A DNA stretch of 41,588 bases from Alphaproteobacteria bacterium. GTDB taxonomy: Bacteria > Pseudomonadota > Alphaproteobacteria > SHVP01. Under the pieces are notes generated by a model. That model was not told the DNA's origin and did no database searches. It worked only from the letters and a program-made list of their open reading frames with translations. The DNA lies in NCBI GenBank assembly GCA_029936875.1, contig JAPYRS010000007.1, positions 1 through 41,588 on the forward strand. The letters run 5' to 3'. This document shows positions 8,743 to 20,682 of this stretch, one piece after another. The translations under genes were made by a program, and so were the position numbers. Position 1 is the first letter of the stretch. Every line of letters begins with the position of its first letter.

Positions 8743-10038
8743 TCACGATGCCCCGAGGCGCTGCATCGCGCCAAGCGTTAGTTGATCGACCGCCTGATGC
8801 GCGCGAAATCGGAGATCCGCTCGTCCCCGCCATCCGGACATCTGGTTGGCTGTTTCGCCGTCGAGAGAATCAATTTCTGCAATCGCGCCTTTCAGATCAC
8901 CCGCGGCCAGGCGCGCTTCAGCTCGCGCCATGATTGCTTCGGAACCACTGCCCGTGACTTCGCCGGTTCGCCGCACCGTGACCACCGACGTCACCCGATT
9001 GAACGTGCGATCAAGCCACCCCGAATCGGCATCGATGCGACCGGCATGGACAACCGTGCCGGCAAGGCTGGCAAATTCCGAACGGAGGTCCGCCAAGGAC
9101 GGGATGCCCGTCGCCGCGGCCGAGGAAAGGACTGACAGTGAGGCTGAGAGTTCGGCATCAACGGCAGCATCGACGAGAATCTTCAGTTGTGTGAAGGCCG
9201 TTTGATAGGGCGCACCGGTCCCAACCTGTTCACTGAGATGCATGACAGCGGCGAGCAACGCGGTGCCCTCGACCCGGGTTGCGGCGGCCGCCTCAAGACG
9301 GGAAAGCGTCGTCGCAATATTGGCGAGGCCTTCCGGCATTGCGGCTTCCAGAGATTCGATGTCGGCCCTCAGCGCCGCCAATTGAGCGGCGGTATTTTCA
9401 GGCATCGTCTCTGCTTCGAGCGAATCGATCCGTGCAGATAGGCCATCGATCCGACCGCGAAGATCGGCGACCTCCAAGCTCGGAAGATTGGCAGCGCCCG
9501 TCTCCGCCGTTTGAGCGACAGATTGCAAATCCTCAATATCGGCGATACGCCGTTCAAGGACGGCCACGACACCGGCAATTTCTCCCTGCTCCCGCAGCTC
9601 GCCAGCGATGTTGATCATCGCAGCACCGAGGTTGGTTACATCGGCATTCGCCTCTGCCAGCGAGGTACGAACGGCTGCAAAGTCTCTGGCCCTTTCTGCA
9701 GCGTTCGATTCTTGTGCGGTTGCCGCCTGAACGCGGAGGGCTTGAAGATCGCCCTTCTGCAATTCCAATTGGCGACGGAGATCATCCAGCGCACTTTGCA
9801 AAGTCGCGATTTGTGATTGAAGGGCGGCGTCGGCCTGTTCGCGATCTTCGCCCAGCCCGTAGAGGTCACCAAAATTGACGCCGATTAGGCGTTGCCCGTA
9901 GGGACTGGCAATCAGGCCCGCAGCGAACACAAATACGAGAAAAATGCCGATCCAACCAAATCCTGCACGACCCGAACCAGACGACGCCCGACGTGCGGTA
10001 GGCGCACGCACCGCTGGTTCATTCGGATTTTCAGTCAT
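8743..10038 (-). CDS. Mitofilin/HemX-like inner-membrane protein
   Basis: One N-terminal TM segment, long coiled coil, C-terminal GDLKGAIAEIDSLDGETANQMSGWRGRADLRFRAHQAVDQL; between hemD and hemY. Start MTENPNEP. Confidence 0.85.
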   Translation of the reverse strand: MTENPNEPAVRAPTARRASSGSGRAGFGWIGIFLVFVFAAGLIASPYGQRLIGVNFGDLYGLGEDREQADAALQSQIATLQSALDDLRRQLELQKGDLQALRVQAATAQESNAAERARDFAAVRTSLAEANADVTNLGAAMINIAGELREQGEIAGVVAVLERRIADIEDLQSVAQTAETGAANLPSLEVADLRGRIDGLSARIDSLEAETMPENTAAQLAALRADIESLEAAMPEGLANIATTLSRLEAAAATRVEGTALLAAVMHLSEQVGTGAPYQTAFTQLKILVDAAVDAELSASLSVLSSAAATGIPSLADLRSEFASLAGTVVHAGRIDADSGWLDRTFNRVTSVVTVRRTGEVTGSGSEAIMARAEARLAAGDLKGAIAEIDSLDGETANQMSGWRGRADLRFRAHQAVDQLTLGAMQRLGAS

Positions 10039-10748
10039 TGACGTTCCGGTATGGGCAACATGGCAAATAGCGCCTCTACATCGGGACGCGGCGATACCAC
10101 GACGCGGCGCCAATCGAGGCCTTCGATTGCACGGGCGATCCGGTCACTGAGGCAATAGACCTCAAGTTCTCTGAGTTTATCGCTGAGGCCGGCCATTCGA
10201 ATCAGCTTTTCAAATATTTCGGCGGTACGGGTTGAGAATAAAGCAACCGCGTCGAGGTCACCATTTCCGAGTGCGGCCACAGCTTCCGGCGTGAAGGAAG
10301 GAACCGCGAAAGCCGCATAGGTCACGGCCTCTTCGATTTCAAATCCCTCTTTTTCAATTTGGGACCGGACATCGCCGGTGGAATCACGGCCTCGAACGAA
10401 CAGAACCGGGCCGTCGGAAGGTTCCAGAACCGAGGTCGCGAACGAGACCAGGGCATCGGCATCTCCGCGCGCGTTTCGCACGCGCGTGAACCCGAGCGCG
10501 GTTGCGGTTTCGGCGGTGGCCATACCGACAGCAAGTATCAGGATATGCCTAGTCTCGGTTACCTCGGCGAGAGACCGCACGCCGTTTCGGCTGGTGGCGA
10601 GGATCGCCTGAAACCGGGAAACATCGAGCGGCTGACTATCCATTTCAATGACCAGCATTGGCTCGACAATCGATTCAATTCCAACTTCTGCCAATGTCTT
10701 GGCAATACTGGTGGAATCCGCTTCTGGTCGCGTCAGCAATATCCGCAT
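10035..10748 (-). CDS. hemD: Uroporphyrinogen-III synthase
   Basis: 237 aa MRILLTRPEADSTSIAKTLAEVGIESIVEPML... next to hemC; overlaps the next gene by ATGA. Confidence 0.9.
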   Translation of the reverse strand: MRILLTRPEADSTSIAKTLAEVGIESIVEPMLVIEMDSQPLDVSRFQAILATSRNGVRSLAEVTETRHILILAVGMATAETATALGFTRVRNARGDADALVSFATSVLEPSDGPVLFVRGRDSTGDVRSQIEKEGFEIEEAVTYAAFAVPSFTPEAVAALGNGDLDAVALFSTRTAEIFEKLIRMAGLSDKLRELEVYCLSDRIARAIEGLDWRRVVVSPRPDVEALFAMLPIPERQ

Positions 10749-10750
10749 GT

Positions 10751-11692
10751 CTATAGATCCGCGAAAAAATCGGCCCCCCCTGCCAGGCGAAGGACTTCGC
10801 CTGCGTCGTGCCCGACGGCGACCGCGTCAGCTTTAACGCCGCCGCCTTCGGTTTTGTGAACCGTAGTGCCGTCTGGCGACACAATCAGGCCCCGCAACGC
10901 GATCTTGTCTCCATCAAGCATCGCAAGCGCCGCAATCGGCGTGCGGCAGGAGCCATCGAGGGCGGCAAGCAATGCCCGTTCGGCGGAAACACAAATTGCC
11001 GTATCCGGATGATTAAGCGGTGCAAGCAACTGATGGATGGCCTGATCATCGGCGCGGCATTCGATTCCAACGGCGCCTTGCGATACGGCCGGCAGCATAT
11101 CGTCGGTCTTGATCGCGCTGGTGACAACCTCTGGCATGCCGAGCCGGTTTAGTCCGGCCATAGCAAGCAGCGTCGCATCGACTTCGCCGTCTTTCAGTTT
11201 GCGCAGACGGGTGTGAACGTTGCCGCGAAAATTGACGATTTTGATATCGGGACGGCGGTTGAGAATCTGTGCGCCGCGGCGGAGCGATGAAGTCCCGACA
11301 ACAGCGCCTTCAGGCAACGCCCAAAGGTCGGTTGATTTATGGCTGATGAAGGCATCGCGCGGATCTTCCCGCTCCAGGAGGCAGGGCAGCACGAGGCCAT
11401 CCGGCAACACCGTCGGCATATCCTTCATCGAATGGACGGCAATATCGATCGTCCCGGCCAATAAGCCTTCTTCAATTTCCTTGGTGAACAATCCCTTGCC
11501 GCCAACATCGGCCAAGGATCGATTCTGAATGCGGTCGCCAGAAGTTTTGATGATGTTGATCTCAATCGATTCCAGCGTCAGATCATCGTGTGCGGCGATC
11601 AGCAGGTTCCGAACCATATTGGCCTGGGCGAGCGCCAGGGGACTGCCGCGGGTCCCGATTCGAAGCTGGATTTTATTTTGATTGGCGTTCAT
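10751..11692 (-). CDS. hemC: Hydroxymethylbilane synthase (porphobilinogen deaminase)
   Basis: MNANQNKIQLRIGTRGSPLALAQANMVRNLL...; start corrected from the longer ORF-track start at 12121, which runs antisense into tsaD. TAG stop. Confidence 0.97.
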   Translation of the reverse strand: MNANQNKIQLRIGTRGSPLALAQANMVRNLLIAAHDDLTLESIEINIIKTSGDRIQNRSLADVGGKGLFTKEIEEGLLAGTIDIAVHSMKDMPTVLPDGLVLPCLLEREDPRDAFISHKSTDLWALPEGAVVGTSSLRRGAQILNRRPDIKIVNFRGNVHTRLRKLKDGEVDATLLAMAGLNRLGMPEVVTSAIKTDDMLPAVSQGAVGIECRADDQAIHQLLAPLNHPDTAICVSAERALLAALDGSCRTPIAALAMLDGDKIALRGLIVSPDGTTVHKTEGGGVKADAVAVGHDAGEVLRLAGGADFFADL

Positions 11693-11776
11693 GTTCCGGC
11701 GAGATCCTCGATAATACTGACGTGCTGAAATTATACCGAATTTGCCTGAACAAAGAGAAAAGCAATTGGTCCCGTC

Positions 11777-12838
11777 ATGATCGTACTCGGAATTGAAACG
11801 AGTTGCGACGAAACCGCTGCTGCTGTGGTCAGCGGTACGCGCGAAATATTGGCTGACCGGGTGAGAACCCAGATCGAAGACCACCATCCCTACGGCGGCG
11901 TTGTGCCGGAGATCGCTGCCCGCGCCCATATCGAACATCTCGACCGCCTGATTGATGAGGCGATGTCGGAGGCCGGCGTGTCCTGGTTTGAAATTGACGC
12001 GATTGCGGCAACGTCCGGTCCCGGATTGATCGGCGGACTGATGGTCGGGCTGACGTCGGGCAAGGCGCTGGCGGCGGCACTCGCCAAACCCTTTATCGCG
12101 GTCAATCATCTGGAAGCGCACGCTCTATCCGCGCGCCTCACCGACGGAATCGAGTTCCCGTATTTACTACTGCTGGTCTCGGGCGGCCATTGCCAGCTTT
12201 TAATCGTCAAAGATGTCGGGCAATACGTTCGCCTTGGCACCACCGTCGATGATGCCGTCGGCGAAGCTTTCGACAAGGCCGCCAAACTGATGAATCTGGG
12301 CTATCCCGGCGGCCCGGCAATCGAACGGGCGGCGAAGGACGGCGACCCCACGCGATTTGATATGCCACGACCGATGTTGGGCCGGGACGGCTGTCACTTT
12401 TCGTTCTCAGGTTTGAAAACTGCGCTTCGGTACAAAGTGAGGGACCTTACGTTGAGCGAGAAATTGTCAATTATCGACATCGCTGACCTTGCCGCCGGGT
12501 TTCAGGCCGCGGTTGCCGACGTGCTGGTTGATCGGAGCCGTCATGCCATCCAGGAGATGCGGGCGCGATACCATTATGCGCGGACGTTTGTTGTCGCTGG
12601 CGGCGTCGCCGCCAACCAATCTCTCCGCGCGCGGCTTTCAAAGCTCGCAGAGGAAGAAGGCTTCACCCTTGTCGTGCCGCCGCCCGCGCTTTGCACCGAC
12701 AACGGCGCGATGGTCGCCTGGGCGGGGCTGGAACGATTTTCCCGAGGCCTGACCAATTCACTGGCCGAGCCGCCGCGCGCCCGTTGGCCGCTTGACCCGG
12801 ACGCGGCAAAAGCGCCTGGGGCGGGCGCGAGAGGTTAG
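11777..12838 (+). CDS. tsaD: tRNA N6-adenosine threonylcarbamoyltransferase
   Basis: [18 protein letters not shown]..., [31 protein letters not shown]: TsaD signatures; divergent from hemC. Confidence 0.98.
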   Translation: MIVLGIETSCDETAAAVVSGTREILADRVRTQIEDHHPYGGVVPEIAARAHIEHLDRLIDEAMSEAGVSWFEIDAIAATSGPGLIGGLMVGLTSGKALAAALAKPFIAVNHLEAHALSARLTDGIEFPYLLLLVSGGHCQLLIVKDVGQYVRLGTTVDDAVGEAFDKAAKLMNLGYPGGPAIERAAKDGDPTRFDMPRPMLGRDGCHFSFSGLKTALRYKVRDLTLSEKLSIIDIADLAAGFQAAVADVLVDRSRHAIQEMRARYHYARTFVVAGGVAANQSLRARLSKLAEEEGFTLVVPPPALCTDNGAMVAWAGLERFSRGLTNSLAEPPRARWPLDPDAAKAPGAGARG

Positions 12839-12847
12839 GACAAGTCG

Positions 12848-13156
12848 ATGATCGCGGTGATTTTTGAATTTGAAGTGGGATCCGGTCAGGAAGACGACTA
12901 TTTCGAGATTGCCGAACAATTGCGAAGCGCGCTTGACGATGTTGATGGGTTTGTCTCGATCGAACGGTTTGAGAGCCGGACAACGCCGGGCAAGTTTCTG
13001 TCACTATCGATGTGGCGGGACGAAGCGGCAATTCAGGTTTGGCGTGATTTTCCGAACCACCGCACGGCACAGAACCGGGGCCGTCAGGATATTTTCTCGC
13101 ACTACCGGATTCGGGTGGCCAACGTCATTCGGGATTACGCGAAAGACCCGGAATAA
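12848..13156 (+). CDS. Antibiotic biosynthesis monooxygenase (ABM)-domain protein
   Basis: 102 aa, MIAVIFEFEVGSGQEDDYFEIAEQLRSALDDVDGFVSIERFESRTTPGKFLSLSMWRDEAAIQVWR: ABM fold pattern. Confidence 0.8.
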   Translation: MIAVIFEFEVGSGQEDDYFEIAEQLRSALDDVDGFVSIERFESRTTPGKFLSLSMWRDEAAIQVWRDFPNHRTAQNRGRQDIFSHYRIRVANVIRDYAKDPE

Positions 13157-13281
13157 ACCGCAGCACACCGGTTGCCCGAACCATTCCGCGACCTGAATGC
13201 GCTTGCGATCCCGCGTGATCGCTCCCTAAACTTAAACCAGCGCGTGGCACCAAAGCCGCAAACCCTTTTTTCGGAGAAATC

Positions 13282-13941
13282 ATGGCCAAAGAATTGCCAC
13301 CCCCTGAACATGTCGAGGTTCGGAATGCCTTTCCGACGCCGGTCATCATGGCAATGCTGCCGGACCATGAAAAACTGAACACGCGGCTGAAGAAAATGAT
13401 TTACGCGCGCGAGAAAAAAGAACCGGCGAGTGATGCCTACGATTCGAACATGGGCGGCTGGCACTCAACCCGAGACCTACAAAAGTGGGGCGGCAAGGCG
13501 GGCGAACAGATTATTGATTCGGCAAAGAGTATTGCCGACCGCATGACGGCGACACGGGACGGCCGGCCGGCCGACGTCGAATGGGAGGTAAACGCCTGGG
13601 CCAACATCAATCGCAAGGGCCATAGCAACGAATTTCACGTCCATCCCGGCGCCTATTGGTCGGGAACCTATTACGTCGACGACGGCGGCTGCGGCACCGA
13701 TCCGTCGCTCGGCGGCCAGTTCGTGATCATGGACCCGCGCGGGCCGGGGCCGTCGATGTATGCGCCGAACCTTTGTTTTCAGGGCCCGGGCGGACAGGCG
13801 GTCGGCGCGACCGAGTTGGTGCCGCCGCGACCCGGCATCATGATAATGTTCCCGGCCTGGCTCTCACACGGTGTGCGGCCCTATTTGGGCGATCAAGACC
13901 GGATTTCGATTGCCTTTAATCTCGCGGTGAAAGCCGAGTAG
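13282..13941 (+). CDS. Putative 2OG-Fe(II) oxygenase (TIGR02466-like)
   Basis: 219 aa; NEFHVHPGAYWSGTYYVDDGG...GIMIMFPAWLSHGVRPYLGDQDRISIAFNL, consistent with HxD...H and a downstream Arg. Confidence 0.8.
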   Translation: MAKELPPPEHVEVRNAFPTPVIMAMLPDHEKLNTRLKKMIYAREKKEPASDAYDSNMGGWHSTRDLQKWGGKAGEQIIDSAKSIADRMTATRDGRPADVEWEVNAWANINRKGHSNEFHVHPGAYWSGTYYVDDGGCGTDPSLGGQFVIMDPRGPGPSMYAPNLCFQGPGGQAVGATELVPPRPGIMIMFPAWLSHGVRPYLGDQDRISIAFNLAVKAE

Positions 13942-14031
13942 GGGCGAACTCGACCTTGTTCCGCCCCCTCCCCACATCAATGGTCGGTGGTTATGATGCG
14001 CGCGGGCGGATGACATGAAGATCAAACACAC

Positions 14032-15024
14032 ATGAGTTTCAAACACATTGGAATCATCGGCGGCGGCGCGTGGGGAACGGCGCTTGGCGCAGTCGCTGCG
14101 CGAAATGCTAGAAAGGTCACATTGTGGGCGCGCGAAGCCGATGTGATCGGGGGCATCAATAGCGCGCATCAAAATCCGATATTCCTACCCGACGTCACGC
14201 TTGATCCGAAAATCCACGCGACCGGTGATATGGCGGAAGTGGCGCTGGCCGACGCCTTGTTATTGGTCGCGCCGGCACAACATTTGCGCCCCGTCGCGGG
14301 TGACCTTGCAAGCCATGTCCGGACCGGAACGGTGGTGGCGATCTGCGCCAAAGGTTTTGAGCAACAAAGCCAGAGCCTGTTGACCGATGTTCTTGCCGAC
14401 GTCCTGCCAGATGTCATACCCGCCGTGTTATCGGGACCGACGTTTGCCCGTGAAGTGGCGCTCGGTCAGCCGACTGCGGTCACCCTCGCCTGCGCCGATA
14501 GCGATGCGGCGAAAAGTCTGGCGGGTGCTTTGGGCGGCATGACATTCCGGCCTTACGTTTCTGATGACCTGATTGGAGCGCAGATTGGCGGGGCGGTAAA
14601 AAATGTTCTCGCCATTGCCTGCGGCATCGTCGCCGGTCGCGGCCTCGGCGATAACGCACGCGCCGCATTGGTGACGCGGGGTCTGGCCGAAATCATGCGC
14701 TTCGGCATCGCCTTTGGTGCAAATCCGAACACTCTGATGGGACTTTCGGGCCTGGGCGATCTTGTGCTCACCTGCACGTCACCGCAGTCCCGCAACATGT
14801 CGCTGGGATTGGCATTGGCCAAAGGGGCGAGCGCCAAAGAATACCTCTCTGAGCGGCAGTCCGTGGCCGAGGGCGCCTATACCGCGTCCGCCCTTCGCGA
14901 GATGGCGACCGCCAAAAACATCGAGATGCCGATCGCCTTTGCGGTTGATCAAATTCTCAATCACGACGCGCCGATAGAAGATGAAATTGAAGGATTGCTG
15001 AGCCGGCCGTTCCGGTCCGAATAA
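14032..15024 (+). CDS. gpsA: NAD(P)H-dependent glycerol-3-phosphate dehydrogenase
   Basis: HIGIIGGGAWGTALGAVAARN and GNARAA/GDLVLTCTSPQSRNMSLG type GpsA motifs. Confidence 0.96.
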   Translation: MSFKHIGIIGGGAWGTALGAVAARNARKVTLWAREADVIGGINSAHQNPIFLPDVTLDPKIHATGDMAEVALADALLLVAPAQHLRPVAGDLASHVRTGTVVAICAKGFEQQSQSLLTDVLADVLPDVIPAVLSGPTFAREVALGQPTAVTLACADSDAAKSLAGALGGMTFRPYVSDDLIGAQIGGAVKNVLAIACGIVAGRGLGDNARAALVTRGLAEIMRFGIAFGANPNTLMGLSGLGDLVLTCTSPQSRNMSLGLALAKGASAKEYLSERQSVAEGAYTASALREMATAKNIEMPIAFAVDQILNHDAPIEDEIEGLLSRPFRSE

Positions 15025-15107
15025 GACTTCAACAACAATATTAATTTGGCCCGTGGCGCCACCGCATGGCCATCGTTATCATCGATCCAAACCAAAAAGG
15101 GGAACTC

Positions 15108-15401
15108 ATGAATTACGTAATTTTCTGCACCGATTCAGACAACAGCGACGAACTTCGCGTGACCCACCGAGACGACCATCTCGCCCACATCAAAAGCATC
15201 AGCGGCAAACTGATGCTGGCCGGACCTTGCCCCGCCGACGGCGACCAGGCTGGTGCGAGCATGGTGATCGTTGAAGCCGACAGCGCCGACGACGCGCGCG
15301 GGATAATCGAATCCGATCCCTATTTCAAAGGCGGTGTCTGGAGCGATGTCATGGTCCGTCAATACAATGCCGTTGCCGGCGCATGGGCACCAAAGAGCTG
15401 A
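15108..15401 (+). CDS. YciI family protein
   Basis: MNYVIFCTDSDNSDELRVTHRDDHLAHIKSISGKLMLAGPC...ARGIIESDPYFKGGVWSDVMVRQYN: YciI-like. Confidence 0.88.
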   Translation: MNYVIFCTDSDNSDELRVTHRDDHLAHIKSISGKLMLAGPCPADGDQAGASMVIVEADSADDARGIIESDPYFKGGVWSDVMVRQYNAVAGAWAPKS

Positions 15402-15404
15402 GCC

Positions 15405-15821
15405 ATGGCCTATTGGCTTTTGAAGACCGAGCCCGAAATCGACTGGTCGTGGGACGATCAGGTTAAACAGGGCGTCGAGCCCTGGGACGGGATTCGCAAC
15501 TACCAAGCGCGTAACAATATGCAGCTGATGAAGAAGGGCGATAAGGCCTTTTTCTATCATTCCGGCAAAGACAAATGCGTGATGGGTATCGTCACCATTC
15601 ACCGCGAGGAATATCCGGACCCCGAGGATGAAAAGGGCGTTTTTGTACTCGTTGACGTAAAAACCGACCGCGCGCTGAAAACACCGGTGACGCTTTCGGA
15701 AATAAAAGCGACGCCGTCCTTATCGGAAATGCCGCTGGTCAAACACACCCGCCTTTCGGTGCAGCCGGTTGATGCTAAATCCTGGAAGACCATCTGCAAG
15801 ATGGGCGGCATCAAGCCTTAA
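15405..15821 (+). CDS. EVE domain-containing protein
   Basis: MAYWLLKTEPEIDWSWDDQ...WDGIRNYQARNNMQLMKKGDKAFFYHSGKDKCVMGIV: EVE domain. Confidence 0.93.
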   Translation: MAYWLLKTEPEIDWSWDDQVKQGVEPWDGIRNYQARNNMQLMKKGDKAFFYHSGKDKCVMGIVTIHREEYPDPEDEKGVFVLVDVKTDRALKTPVTLSEIKATPSLSEMPLVKHTRLSVQPVDAKSWKTICKMGGIKP

Positions 15822-15829
15822 GAACAGCG

Positions 15830-16201
15830 ATGCGCGACTATCGCCAATTCATCGGCGTGCCAAAGCCCGGTACCAAACTCGGCCGGGCGGACGCGATTGT
15901 CGAAAAAAAGGCCGGCGTCTATTCGTTCGGCACTGGCGCGGAAGTGTTTGAAATGTTCGTGCTGCGCCACGGCGGCGAATTATACGGATATGTTAACGAC
16001 TGCCCGCACGCGCGAAGCCCGTTGGACTGGCGGCCCGGCGAATTCCTCACACCCGATAAATCAAAAATCCTCTGCACCATGCACGGCGCCGAGTTTGATA
16101 TTAAGTCCGGCATCTGCGGCACAACACCTTGCCCCGGCGGCGAACTTGCGAAGGTGCCGATTGAATTACGCGATGGCGTTCTCTACATCGCCGAATCGTG
16201 A
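15830..16201 (+). CDS. Rieske (2Fe-2S) protein
   Basis: 123 aa with NDCPHARSPLDW...ILCTMHGAEFDIKSGICGTTPCPGGEL; CxH and CxxH cluster motifs. Confidence 0.85.
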   Translation: MRDYRQFIGVPKPGTKLGRADAIVEKKAGVYSFGTGAEVFEMFVLRHGGELYGYVNDCPHARSPLDWRPGEFLTPDKSKILCTMHGAEFDIKSGICGTTPCPGGELAKVPIELRDGVLYIAES

Positions 16202-16217
16202 GTTCGGTTTCCAAAGA

Positions 16218-17399
16218 CTAGCGCCGGACTCCGAGACGATTTAGCTCGGCGGTCGCGCCCATGACTTCGCGCGTTCGAAAGGCGCTGAGCCTTTCGGAGT
16301 CTCGCAATGATTGCACCGCCTGAACTATCTCGCCCTGTAGCAGTTGAAATTCACCGACATAAAATAAAATTCTCGCTTGGCGAACCACGGCGTCGCGGTC
16401 GGGCCTACCTGGCGCCGCCGCCGCAAACGCCTGATCCGTATCGATAAATCCCAGCAGTAGGGCAGCCGCAACCGCCTGCCATTCGCCGAGCTTGCCGGCC
16501 TCAAGAGCGGCCGCCAGCGCTCCGGAATTGGCCTGCCCGGCATGGGCAGCGGCAAGGTGATGCCAGAGATAAAGCTGTCCATCGTCGGCACCCGCCAACA
16601 ACGCCCGCGCATAATCCTCCTGCGCCGCGACAAATTTTCCCAGCAGGAACCGTGTGTCACCGCGCCGTTGATAGGGTGCTGAAGTTTTTTGGCCGCGGGA
16701 AATTGCATCGCCAAAATCTGTTTCGGCGCGGGCAAAATTTCCAATGTTGATCCAGGCATTGGCGCGATTGAAATAAGCCGCGGCATCCTCCGGCGTCAAT
16801 GCGATGACCCGATCGTAATCGGCAATGGCGTCGTCGTTCCGGCCCAGCTGAAGGTAGGCACTGGCGCGGTTGGTCATGGCCTTGGTCATTTCCGGTTCGC
16901 GGTCGAGTGCGCGACGATAATCCTCAAGCGCCTTCAACGGATCACCGGCACGAATGTACGAATTGCCGCGATTGTAAAACGTCGTGGCCAAATCCGGCCG
17001 CAGCCAAACCGCGCGGTCAAGCGCCTGCAAAGCATCCTCGTGGCGGCCGACGTCATCAAGTGCAAGACCAAGATTGGAAAAGGCATCGACCGAACGCGGA
17101 TAGATCTGAATCGAATCAAAAAAGGAATCGATCGCCCGGAGCGGATCACCAGACCGATGGAGGCCGATGCCGCGCAGCACATAGGCATGACCGAGCGCCA
17201 CGCCGGTCAGATCACCTGAATCAATCGCCTGATCAGCGAAGCGAATTGCGTTCAGGAGTCTGCCATTCTCAAGCGCGATCTGGGCGTCTTTGAGATCAAC
17301 CGCGCCGTCTGCATGTGCCGCTACCGGAAACAGGGCCAGCAATGCCGCGAACAAAATTGCGGTCCACAGAAAGAAATGCAGATTGCGTTCAGTCTTCAT
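16218..17399 (-). CDS. TPR repeat protein with N-terminal signal sequence
   Basis: 393 aa; repeated TPR units (SVDAFSNLGLALDDVGRHEDALQALDRAVWLRPDLATTFYNRGNSYIRAGDPLKALEDYRRAL). Confidence 0.85.
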   Translation of the reverse strand: MKTERNLHFFLWTAILFAALLALFPVAAHADGAVDLKDAQIALENGRLLNAIRFADQAIDSGDLTGVALGHAYVLRGIGLHRSGDPLRAIDSFFDSIQIYPRSVDAFSNLGLALDDVGRHEDALQALDRAVWLRPDLATTFYNRGNSYIRAGDPLKALEDYRRALDREPEMTKAMTNRASAYLQLGRNDDAIADYDRVIALTPEDAAAYFNRANAWINIGNFARAETDFGDAISRGQKTSAPYQRRGDTRFLLGKFVAAQEDYARALLAGADDGQLYLWHHLAAAHAGQANSGALAAALEAGKLGEWQAVAAALLLGFIDTDQAFAAAAPGRPDRDAVVRQARILFYVGEFQLLQGEIVQAVQSLRDSERLSAFRTREVMGATAELNRLGVRR

Positions 17400-17434
17400 C
17401 GCGAAATTCTCGGCAGATCTGGATGCCGATGAGG

Positions 17435-18181
17435 TTACGCCGCCCCGGCGAGGAATTTTTCATAGTCCTCAGCAATATCTTCGACGCAGGCGTCGAGAAT
17501 ATTTTTACCGTCCTCCGGCGTGGCAATCGAGGGATCGGAGCCCATCCGACCATCGGGGAATTTCTCGCGAAAATCGTCGGCGTCTTTATAGGACTGCACT
17601 TTGCCGGCATCACCCGCCATCGCAACATTCTTGATCACATCCGGTCGCAAAAACTGCGTGAGCGAAACTTCAGAAGGCGTCGCGTGGGCACCCTCTTTCT
17701 TGCCGTACAGCGATTGGCGCAATTTGGTGGTGCGGTCGCCGGTCCACCAGTTCACCGACCGGCACTGAATTTGCCCGGCGTTGCCGCCCTTGAGCTTCGC
17801 CGTTGCATAAACTTCGTCAAACGCAGACTTGATCGTTGCAATGTTTCCCCCGTGCGCGTTGATGAAATAGAAATGCGTGAGGCCGTGTTGGGCGAGTGAT
17901 CCAACCCAGTCGCCGATTAATTGAATTAATGTGGACGCGCGCACCGTCATCGAACCTTTGAAGGCCATGTGGTGCTGCGCCATGCCGACCGGAATTCCGG
18001 GGGCAACCAGGACATCCATCTTTTCACCGGCGGCTTCGGCAAGGGCGTCGGCGCAAATGGCGTCGGTGCCGATTAAGCCATTCGGGCCGTGCTGTTCGGT
18101 CGAGCCAATCGGGATAATGATCCCGGGTGACTTCGCCATTCGCTGTTCGGCTTCCGCCCAGGTGCAATTGTGAAGCAACAT
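17435..18181 (-). CDS. Creatininase family protein
   Basis: MLLHNCTWAEAEQRMAKSPGIIIPIGSTEQHGPNGLIGTDAICADALAEAAG...FYFINAHGGNIATI: creatininase metal-binding motifs. The ORF-track start at 19483 lies antisense within acs and is rejected. Confidence 0.87.
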   Translation of the reverse strand: MLLHNCTWAEAEQRMAKSPGIIIPIGSTEQHGPNGLIGTDAICADALAEAAGEKMDVLVAPGIPVGMAQHHMAFKGSMTVRASTLIQLIGDWVGSLAQHGLTHFYFINAHGGNIATIKSAFDEVYATAKLKGGNAGQIQCRSVNWWTGDRTTKLRQSLYGKKEGAHATPSEVSLTQFLRPDVIKNVAMAGDAGKVQSYKDADDFREKFPDGRMGSDPSIATPEDGKNILDACVEDIAEDYEKFLAGAA

Positions 18182-18385
18182 TGTCTGTCCATTCGCGTTT
18201 CGGTACCCAGCCCTCATGAAGATCACCGAGGGCCGACGACCTACGGGAGAACGACGATAGCCGCGCCCGCCACCGGTTCCAAGGGTCGGCGTTACCCCGT
18301 CACCCAACTTGCGGCAGGGAAACTCTTGATTCCATAATGGCCGCCATAAGGGGCAATGCCGATAATGCCCGCGGCAACGGGCAAA

Positions 18386-18433
18386 GCTGATAAAGCCCGC
18401 CGAAGGGGAAGCCCGGCAAAGGGGAAGCCCGAA
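18386..18433 (+). repeat. Short degenerate tandem repeat, period 16 bp, three units
   Basis: gctgataaagcccgcc / gaaggggaagcccggc / aaaggggaagcccgaa, immediately upstream of the acs ribosome-binding site. Confidence 0.6.
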
Positions 18434-18445
18434 TGGGAGGAAACC

Positions 18446-20383
<1,938 letters not shown>

Positions 20384-20411
20384 GCGGTCTTTAGGCGGGC
20401 CGAAGCAGCAG

Positions 20412-20557
20412 TTATTCAATGTCTGTGGATAACTACGTGAATAACTTATTGGACGGGAATCGGCTGAAAATTGGGATCCCCGAAAATTAAGGGAGTCTAT
20501 TTACCCTATTCGCGACTTTCGCCTGAGCCAATTCGGGAACATCCGAATTTATCCACT
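20412..20557. promoter_or_regulatory. DnaA-box-like cluster in the intergenic region downstream of acs
   Basis: TGTGGATAA at 20424-20432 is the exact reverse complement of TTATCCACA; CGTGAATAA at 20436-20444 (7/9, same orientation, 3 nt apart); TTATCCACT at 20549-20557 (8/9); TTATTCAAT at 20412-20420 (6/9). Confidence 0.35.
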
Positions 20558-20682
20558 TATTAGGACCGATTCATTGTCCTTCCCGTCCATTTGGCGCTGA
20601 ATCCGGAGGTTCGCCGGGTAGTCTTATTCGATGTTTTGACGTGTCAGGCAAAGCATGTCCGAATTGGGTGCGGACCTCCGAT

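Noticed and set aside
11693-12121. N-terminal extension of the hemC ORF
   Set aside because: Antisense to tsaD; HemC begins at MNANQNKIQLRIGTRGSPLALAQ.
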